Origin: Gemmatimonadota bacterium
Lineage (GTDB): Bacteria > Gemmatimonadota > Gemmatimonadetes > Gemmatimonadales > GWC2-71-9
Direction of reading: 5' to 3'
Assembly (NCBI GenBank): GCA_003222235.1
Contig: QHVD01000023.1
Coordinates: 1-32,411, forward strand
DNA: 32,411 nt
Numbering within the stretch: the stretch's first letter is position 1; every line of letters starts with the position of its first letter. The notes under the pieces were generated by a model. The model had not been told where the DNA came from. It searched no databases and saw nothing but the letters and a program-made list of their open reading frames with translations. Made by a program: the position numbers and the translations under genes. Of this stretch, positions 26,368 through 32,411 are shown piece after piece.

Positions 26368-27806
26368 TGACGCACCACGTTGCGGCCTTCGTTCTTGGCC
26401 CGGTAGAGGGCCTGGTCGGCGAGCGCCACGAAGCTGTCGGCGCTGCTCACGCGGTCGTCGGGGAACGAAGCAAGCCCGATCGAGACGGTGAGGTCGAGCC
26501 GCTCCTCGCCGGGATCCGCGAAGTCGTGCTGCTTGATGCGCCGTCGCAGCCGCTCGGCGAAGATCGCCGCGCCGTGCATCGCCGTCTCCGGCAGCACCAC
26601 CACGAACTCCTCGCCGCCGTAGCGGGCCACGAGATCCACGGACCGCGTCTCCCGCCGCAGGATCTCGCCGACCTGGCGCAGCACCGAGTCCCCCGCGAGA
26701 TGGCCGCGGGTGTCGTTCACCACCTTGAAGTGGTCGATGTCGGCCAGCAGGATCGTCAGGGCCAGATTGTAGCGGCGCGCGCGGTCGAGCTCCGCCCCCA
26801 GCACGTCGGACAGGGCGCGCCGGTTGAGGCAGCCCGTGAGAGCGTCCGTGGCCGCGAGCTTCTCGAGGCGCTTCCTGTCCGAGACCGCCGTCTCGAAGTC
26901 GTATGCCTTCTCGATCGCGGCCACGGCCGTGCGGATCACGGTCTCGGCGAACTCGGCGTCGCCGAGCGTGAGGGCCGGGTCTTCTCCCGTCGTTCGCAGG
27001 AAAAACACGCCGATCTGCCGGTCCTTCATGGAGAACGGCAATGCGACCGCGGAGTGGGTCGCGACGTGAACACCCTCACGCTGCCAGCGCAGCCGCTCCT
27101 GCTCGTACAGCGGATCCCGGCCCACATCCGCGACGAGCACCGGGCGGCCGCTCGCGAGCGCGCCCTGGATCTCGGGGTAGCGCGCCAGCTCGACCTGCAG
27201 GTTGCGGAGCATCGGGTTCTCGTACGCCGCCACCACCAGGCCGAACTGGTCGCCGGGCTTGGCGAGGACCATCGAGCACTTGGAGATCTGGAGCGCGCGG
27301 GCGACGCGCCGCACCAGGATGTGGTAGATCTCGTCGGGCTTGATGGAGTCGGTGACCTCGTGGAGGATTTCCACGAGCGCGCCGCGGCTCTGCGCCTCCT
27401 CCTGAGCCCTGGAGAGCTCCTGGGAGGAGCGCACGTGCGCCTCGACTCGCGCCAGCAGCTCGCGCGCCCGGAACGGCTTGGCGATGAAGTCCGCGGCGCC
27501 CAGGCCCAGCGCCCGGACGGTCGCCCCTTCGACGTCCTGGACCGAGGAGATCATCAGCACCGGCAGGTGGCGGAACCGCTCGTCGGCCTTGATCTTCTGG
27601 AGCAGCTGCAGGCCGTCGACCTGCGGCATCATGATGTCCAGGAGCAGCAGGTGCGGGCGCTCCTCCTCGAGCTTGCTGAGCAGTCCTTCCCCGCCGGGCG
27701 CGACCACCACCTCGTACCCCTCGTGCTTCAGGATCCAGCTGAGCGTGCGGACCAGCGACTGGTCGTCGTCGGCGAGGAGAATCTTGGCTCCCGCGATGCC
27801 GGGCAT
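26364..27806 (-). CDS. Response regulator receiver - GAF - GGDEF (diguanylate cyclase) protein
   Basis: KILLADDDQSLVRTLSWILKHEGYEV...LLLDIMMPQVDG...; GAF-like middle; RYGGEEFVVVLPETAMHGA. Confidence 0.93.
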   Translation of the reverse strand: MPGIAGAKILLADDDQSLVRTLSWILKHEGYEVVVAPGGEGLLSKLEEERPHLLLLDIMMPQVDGLQLLQKIKADERFRHLPVLMISSVQDVEGATVRALGLGAADFIAKPFRARELLARVEAHVRSSQELSRAQEEAQSRGALVEILHEVTDSIKPDEIYHILVRRVARALQISKCSMVLAKPGDQFGLVVAAYENPMLRNLQVELARYPEIQGALASGRPVLVADVGRDPLYEQERLRWQREGVHVATHSAVALPFSMKDRQIGVFFLRTTGEDPALTLGDAEFAETVIRTAVAAIEKAYDFETAVSDRKRLEKLAATDALTGCLNRRALSDVLGAELDRARRYNLALTILLADIDHFKVVNDTRGHLAGDSVLRQVGEILRRETRSVDLVARYGGEEFVVVLPETAMHGAAIFAERLRRRIKQHDFADPGEERLDLTVSIGLASFPDDRVSSADSFVALADQALYRAKNEGRNVVRQ

Positions 27807-27812
27807 GTGGTG

Positions 27813-28742
27813 TCAGACCTCGAGCAGCGACGGATCGACGTTGCCCCCGCTCACGACGAGCACTGCGGGCGGGATGGGCTTCAGGATGCCGGCCCGCAAC
27901 GCCGCGGTCGTCGCGGCCCCGGAGGGCTCGACGGCCAGGCGGCACTGGCGCCATAGAAAATGCATCGCTTCCCGCAGCGTGTCATCGTCCACCAGCCCGA
28001 CCCCGCAGAGCCGCGCGCGCTGCTCTGTCAGGTGCGCGAAGGGAATCTCTCCCACGGTGAGCGTGATGAGGCCGTCGGCGAGGCTGGCCGTGCGGTCGAG
28101 CCGCACCGGCCTCCCGGCCTCGAGCGAGCGCTGGAGCTTGGGCGCGCCGCTGGGCTCGACCCCCCACACCCGCGCCCCGCTCCCCGCCGCGGCGAGCCCG
28201 ACGACCACGCCCGAGATCAACCCGCCGCCGCCCACCGGGACCACGACCGTCTCGACGCCCGGGAGCTGCTCGGCGATCTCGAGGCCCACGGTGGCCTGTC
28301 CCGCGACGATGTCGGGGTGATCGAACGGCGGGACGACGGCCAACGCTTCCCGCAGCGCGATCTCCTCGGCCTTCACGCGGCGATCCTCCGAAGTGCGGCC
28401 CGCGAACACGACTTCCCCGCCCCACTTCCTCACGCCCGCAACCTTCACCGCAGGCGCCGTCTCGGGCATCACCACCACCGCCCGGATCCCGACGTACTGA
28501 GCCGCGTAGGCCACGGCCTGCCCGTGGTTGCCGCTCGAGTAGGTGATCACCCCGCGCCGGCGCGCGGGCTCGGAGAGTTTCCGGATCGCGTTGTAGGCCC
28601 CGCGGACCTTGAACGCACCGGTCGGCTGGAGGCTCTCGAGCTTCAGGTACGCGCCCAGGGGCTCCACGTAGCGCAGCGGAGTCCGGACCGCCACGCCGCG
28701 GAGGCCCGCGGCCGCTTCGCGCACGCTCTCGGCCGTGACCAC
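27813..28742 (-). CDS. Threonine/serine dehydratase
   Basis: LKLESLQPTGAFKVRGAYNAI (PLP Lys), YSSGNHGQAVAYAAQ, VVPVGGGGLISGV; GTG start 2 nt after the gyrA stop. Confidence 0.92.
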   Translation of the reverse strand: MVTAESVREAAAGLRGVAVRTPLRYVEPLGAYLKLESLQPTGAFKVRGAYNAIRKLSEPARRRGVITYSSGNHGQAVAYAAQYVGIRAVVVMPETAPAVKVAGVRKWGGEVVFAGRTSEDRRVKAEEIALREALAVVPPFDHPDIVAGQATVGLEIAEQLPGVETVVVPVGGGGLISGVVVGLAAAGSGARVWGVEPSGAPKLQRSLEAGRPVRLDRTASLADGLITLTVGEIPFAHLTEQRARLCGVGLVDDDTLREAMHFLWRQCRLAVEPSGAATTAALRAGILKPIPPAVLVVSGGNVDPSLLEV

Positions 28743-28744
28743 CG

Positions 28745-31282
28745 CTACTTCTTTGCCCGGGGCCGGCCCTTCGGCTTCGCCGTGCTCTTGGCGCCACCCG
28801 CCGGTGCGTCGTCCTCGTCTTCCCCGCCCTCGCCGCCGTTCTCTCCCACGTCTTCCTTGACCACCCGCGCGACGCCCACCACCAGGTCGCCCGGCGTGAG
28901 GTTCATGATCTTCACCCCCTGGGTGTTGCGGCCGGAGATGCGGATACCCTCGACCGGCACCCGGATCATGATGCCCTTCTTCGTGATCATCATGAGCTCG
29001 TCGTCGGGGAGAACCTCCTTCAGCGCGATGGCGTCTCCCGTCTTGTCGGTGCGCTTGAGCGTGATGATGCCGCGCCCGCCGCGGTGCTGGACCCGATACT
29101 CGTCGAGCTCCGAGCGCTTGCCCATGCCCGTCTCGGTCAGGGTGAGGAGGGTGGAAGCGCGGCGCACCACCACCATGCCCATTACCTGGTCGCCCTTGTC
29201 CAGCTCGATTCCCTTCACGCCCGTCGCGGTCCTGCCCATGTCCCGCACGTCCTTCTCGTGGAACCGGATGCTCATCCCGTGCCGGGTGGCGAGGACGATG
29301 TCGTTCGAGCCGTCCGTGACCTGCACGTCGATCAGCTCGTCGCCCTTCTCGATGTTGATCGCGCGGATGCCCGCGGAACGCGGGTTGCCGAACTCGGAGA
29401 GCGCGGTCTTCTTCACCACGCCGTGCTTGGTCGCGAAAAACAGGAACTGGTCCTCGGAGAACTCGCGCACCGGGACCAGCGCCGCCACGTGCTCGTCCGG
29501 CTTGATCGCGATGCACCCGATCACGGGCTTGCCGCGCGCCGCCCGCGCCGCCTGCGGGATCTCGTGCACCTTGAGCCAGTAGCACTGGCCGTTCTGGGTG
29601 AAAAACATCATGTAGTCGTGCGTCGAGGCGATGAAGAGGTGCTCGACCCAGTCGTCTTCCTTGGTCTGGGCGGAGATGACGCCCTTGCCGCCGCGGCGCT
29701 GGCGGCGGTAGGCCGAGACGGGGAGGCGCTTGATGTAGCCCGCGTGGGACACGGTGATCACCATGTCCTCTTCGGCAATCAGGTCCTCGATGGAAAACTC
29801 GCCCTGGTCGGCGACGATCTCGGTGCGGCGCTGGTCGCCGAACCCCTCGGCGAGCTCGCTGAGCTCCTCCTTCAGGATCTTCAGGCGCCGCGGCTTCGAG
29901 CCGAGGATCTCCTTGCACTCCTTGATGAACTTGCGGACCTCCTTCAGCTCGTCCTCGAGCTTGGAGATCTCGAGCGCGGTGAGCCGCGCGAGCCGCATGT
30001 TGAGGATCTCCGCCGACTGCTTCTCGGACAGCTCGAAGCGCTTGCGCAGGGCCGCGTCCGCCGTGGGCGTGTCCTTGGACTTGCGGATGACCTTGATCAC
30101 TTCGTCGATGTGGTCGACCGCGATCTTCAGGCCCTCGAGGATGTGCTCGCGGTCCTGGGCGCGCTTCAGCTCGAACTCGGTCCGGCGGGTGATGACGGTG
30201 TGCCGGTGCTCGATGAAGTGCTGCAGCAGCTCCTTCAGGTCCATCTCCTTCGGCACGCCGTCCACGAGCGCCAGCATGATCGCGCCGAAGGTGGTCTGCA
30301 TCTGGGTGTGCTTGTAGAGCTGGTTCAGGACCACGGCGGGCACCGCGTCGCGCTTCAGCTCGATGACGATGCGCATCCCCTCGCGGTCCGACTCGTCGCG
30401 CAGGTCGGAGATCCCCTCGAGCTTCTTGGCGTTGGCGAGCGCGGCGATTTGCGCGACCAGGTTGCTCTTGTTGACCTGATACGGGATCTCGGTCACGACG
30501 ATCTGGTGCTTCCCCGTGGACTCCCGCTCTTCGACCACCGCGCGCCCGCGGATCACGATCCGCCCCCGGCCCTTGTCGTAGCACTCCCGGATGCCGTCGC
30601 GGCCGTAGATGATCCCGCCGGTGGGGAAGTCGGGCCCGCGCACGAACTTCCGGAGGTCCTTCACGGCTGCGTCGGCGTGGTCCACCAGGTGGTTGATCGC
30701 CTGGACCACCTCGCTCAGGTTGTGGGGCGGGATGTTGGTGGCCATTCCCACCGCGATGCCGGCGGCGCCGTTCACCATGAGGTTCGGAAGCTTCGACGGG
30801 AGCACCGTCGGCTCCTGGAGCCGCTCGTCGAAGTTGGCGACGAAGTCCACGGTGTTCTTCTCGATGTCCTCCAGCATCGTCATCGCGACGCGCGTGAGCC
30901 GCGCCTCGGTGTAGCGGTAAGCCGCCGCGGGGTCCCCGTCCACCGACCCGAAGTTCCCCTGCCCGTCCACGAGCGGATAGCGCAGCGAGAAGTCCTGCAC
31001 CATCCGCACCAGCGCGTCGTAGACCGCGATGTCGCCGTGCGGGTGGTATTTGCCCAGCACATCGCCCACGACGGTGGCGCTCTTCTTGTAGGGGCGGCCC
31101 GGCACGAGACCGAGCTCGTGCATCGCGTACAGGATGCGGCGGTGGACGGGTTTGAGACCGTCGCGCGCGTCGGGCAGCGCGCGCTGCACGATGACGCTCA
31201 TCGAGTAGTCGAGGAACGACTCCTTCAGCTCGTCCTCGATGAGACGCGGGAGAATGCGCTCGCGGGCGTTGGGTGCGGTCAT
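28745..31282 (-). CDS. gyrA: DNA gyrase subunit A
   Basis: [87 protein letters not shown]-terminal pinwheel repeats. Confidence 0.97.
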   Translation of the reverse strand: MTAPNARERILPRLIEDELKESFLDYSMSVIVQRALPDARDGLKPVHRRILYAMHELGLVPGRPYKKSATVVGDVLGKYHPHGDIAVYDALVRMVQDFSLRYPLVDGQGNFGSVDGDPAAAYRYTEARLTRVAMTMLEDIEKNTVDFVANFDERLQEPTVLPSKLPNLMVNGAAGIAVGMATNIPPHNLSEVVQAINHLVDHADAAVKDLRKFVRGPDFPTGGIIYGRDGIRECYDKGRGRIVIRGRAVVEERESTGKHQIVVTEIPYQVNKSNLVAQIAALANAKKLEGISDLRDESDREGMRIVIELKRDAVPAVVLNQLYKHTQMQTTFGAIMLALVDGVPKEMDLKELLQHFIEHRHTVITRRTEFELKRAQDREHILEGLKIAVDHIDEVIKVIRKSKDTPTADAALRKRFELSEKQSAEILNMRLARLTALEISKLEDELKEVRKFIKECKEILGSKPRRLKILKEELSELAEGFGDQRRTEIVADQGEFSIEDLIAEEDMVITVSHAGYIKRLPVSAYRRQRRGGKGVISAQTKEDDWVEHLFIASTHDYMMFFTQNGQCYWLKVHEIPQAARAARGKPVIGCIAIKPDEHVAALVPVREFSEDQFLFFATKHGVVKKTALSEFGNPRSAGIRAINIEKGDELIDVQVTDGSNDIVLATRHGMSIRFHEKDVRDMGRTATGVKGIELDKGDQVMGMVVVRRASTLLTLTETGMGKRSELDEYRVQHRGGRGIITLKRTDKTGDAIALKEVLPDDELMMITKKGIMIRVPVEGIRISGRNTQGVKIMNLTPGDLVVGVARVVKEDVGENGGEGGEDEDDAPAGGAKSTAKPKGRPRAKK

Positions 31283-31290
31283 GGCAGACG

Positions 31291-31325
31291 GGTGTCGGGT
31301 GTCAGGGGCCGGGTGTCTGGTGACC
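31291..31325. repeat. Five tandem heptamers GGTGTCG GGTGTCA GGGGCCG GGTGTCT GGTGACC immediately upstream of gyrA
   Basis: Direct reading; begins 9 nt upstream of the gyrA start codon (31282). Confidence 0.85.
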
Positions 31326-31342
31326 TAAGTTGCGGCAACTTA
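31326..31342. promoter_or_regulatory. 17-bp palindrome TAAGTTGC-G-GCAACTTA upstream of gyrA, candidate operator or hairpin
   Basis: Direct reading: perfect 8-bp arms around one central base, nested with CCTAAG...CTTAGG. Confidence 0.55.
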
Positions 31343-31427
31343 ATCACTTAGGCGATGAAATTCAACCCGGCGTCCCTGCCGGACTGCTTGCGGGACGAAG
31401 GGTCAAGGCGGGCAGGCGCGCACCCGG

Positions 31428-32411
31428 CTACGGCATGAACGCCGGTGAGGTCATCTGCTCGGAGCCGGTGGCGGCGAGCGGCATGGGCGTCCCCGCGGCG
31501 GCGCCCGCCGGCTGCAGGAATACCCTGGAGAGGTTCTTCTCGCCCCCCACCAAAGCGAGGAGATCACCGGCCCGGGAGACGGCGAACTGGGAGATCAAGA
31601 CATTGGACCCGCTGAGGGGCGTCACCTGCGCGGTAGCGAGGTCGGCCTTGACGACCTGCGTCACCGTGCGGCCGCCCTGCTTGTGCTCGACGAGGTACGC
31701 GAGCGACCCGTCACGCAAGAATTGCGGAGAGCTCTCCCGAACCTGCGGCGTCTTGGTGAAGGCCCGCTGATTCGAGCCGTCCTTCGACATCAGCCAGATG
31801 TCTTGATTTCCCTCGCGCGTCGAAACGAACGCGATGGTCTCGCCGTCGGGCGACACGGCGGGTTGCCAGTTCTCCGTGGGCTCCTGAGTGAGCTGAACCG
31901 CGTCGGAGCCTGTGATCGACTGCACGAAGATCTGGCGATGGGAGCTGCGTTTCGACGTGAACACCACGCCTTGACCGTCCCCCGTGAATGTGGGATCGGC
32001 GTCCGCGGCCCGCGCGTTGGTGAGGCGCGCGGCGTTCGAGCCGTCCGCATCCATCACGTAGATCTCGGGCTGGCCGTCGCGCGTGGAGACGAACGCGATG
32101 CGCGACCCGTCCGGTGAGAACGCCGCCTGGGTCGCCGCGGCCGGATCATCCATGATCTTGCGCAGCTGGGACACGCTGGAGCGTTCCGTGGCGTAGAGTT
32201 GAAACCGGCCGGACCGCGAGCTCGCGACGACGATCTCCCCCTGCACGAACACCTCTGTCGTCGCCCGCCGACTCTCGGGCGCGGTGGCCACAATGCGAGC
32301 GTGGCCGTAGTCGAGGGACGTGACCATTCCATCCTGACCTACCGCCGCGACCGACGGGTTGTCGGAGGACCAGGCCACGCCGGTCGCCGGGCCGATCACC
32401 GCCCCGGCCTC
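31428..32411 (-). CDS. TolB-like / WD40-like beta-propeller protein with upstream Ig-like (Big2) segment, partial (N-terminus beyond right edge)
   Basis: VAWSSDNPSVAAVGQDGMVTSLDYGHARIVAT (Big2-like); repeats AAFSPDGSRIAFVSTRDGQPEIYVMDADGSNAARLTN, PAVSPDGETIAFVSTREGNQDIWLMSKDGSN; open to the window edge. Confidence 0.88.
   Translation of the reverse strand, partial: EAGAVIGPATGVAWSSDNPSVAAVGQDGMVTSLDYGHARIVATAPESRRATTEVFVQGEIVVASSRSGRFQLYATERSSVSQLRKIMDDPAAATQAAFSPDGSRIAFVSTRDGQPEIYVMDADGSNAARLTNARAADADPTFTGDGQGVVFTSKRSSHRQIFVQSITGSDAVQLTQEPTENWQPAVSPDGETIAFVSTREGNQDIWLMSKDGSNQRAFTKTPQVRESSPQFLRDGSLAYLVEHKQGGRTVTQVVKADLATAQVTPLSGSNVLISQFAVSRAGDLLALVGGEKNLSRVFLQPAGAAAGTPMPLAATGSEQMTSPAFMP

Noticed and set aside
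27813-30584. 923-aa minus ORF that looks like a large fusion protein
   Set aside because: Its N-terminal two thirds is the out-of-frame shadow of gyrA; only the C-terminal part (from GTG 28742) is a real threonine dehydratase.

Overview
High-GC bacterial chromosome segment (32,411 bp), probably Gemmatimonadota-like; this placement is an inference from gene style and was not tested. No rRNA, tRNA, CRISPR array or prophage was seen. Content left to right: leuS (minus, runs off the left edge); a methyl-accepting chemotaxis protein; a cysteine hydrolase / class V aminotransferase / serA operon; argC-argB-argD-argA(GNAT); a nicotinate phosphoribosyltransferase; a glycosyltransferase / zf-HC2 / hypothetical operon; a Tat-type N4-glycosylasparaginase-like gene; a BamA-like outer-membrane protein; a TetR regulator; a membrane-anchored metallophosphoesterase; an S41-like peptidase; then a very tight 8-gene minus-strand run (gyrA, threonine dehydratase, REC-GAF-GGDEF, zinc-ribbon Ser/Thr kinase, E1-alpha dehydrogenase, M1 aminopeptidase, sorbosone-dehydrogenase-like, dienelactone hydrolase); and a TolB-like propeller gene running off the right edge. 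The most unusual signal is a set of short-tandem-repeat arrays. Their unit length differs by locus (7, 8, 9 or 10 nt). Several are arranged head-to-head, n units then n inverted units, so they can form long hairpins. They sit at gene or operon boundaries, often supply stop codons or C-terminal residues, occupy the Shine-Dalgarno region of two genes, and in one gene coincide with a frame break. Other points of interest: a 108-bp MITE-like element with perfect 22-bp terminal inverted repeats next to a start codon, an in-frame TGA at a conserved Trp position of leuS, apparent micro-deletions in argC, the outer-membrane protein and the S41 peptidase, twin G9 tracts inside a Ser/Thr kinase gene, and an ARG-box-like pair at the argC start. 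All homology calls come from recognising motifs by eye; no database search was run.
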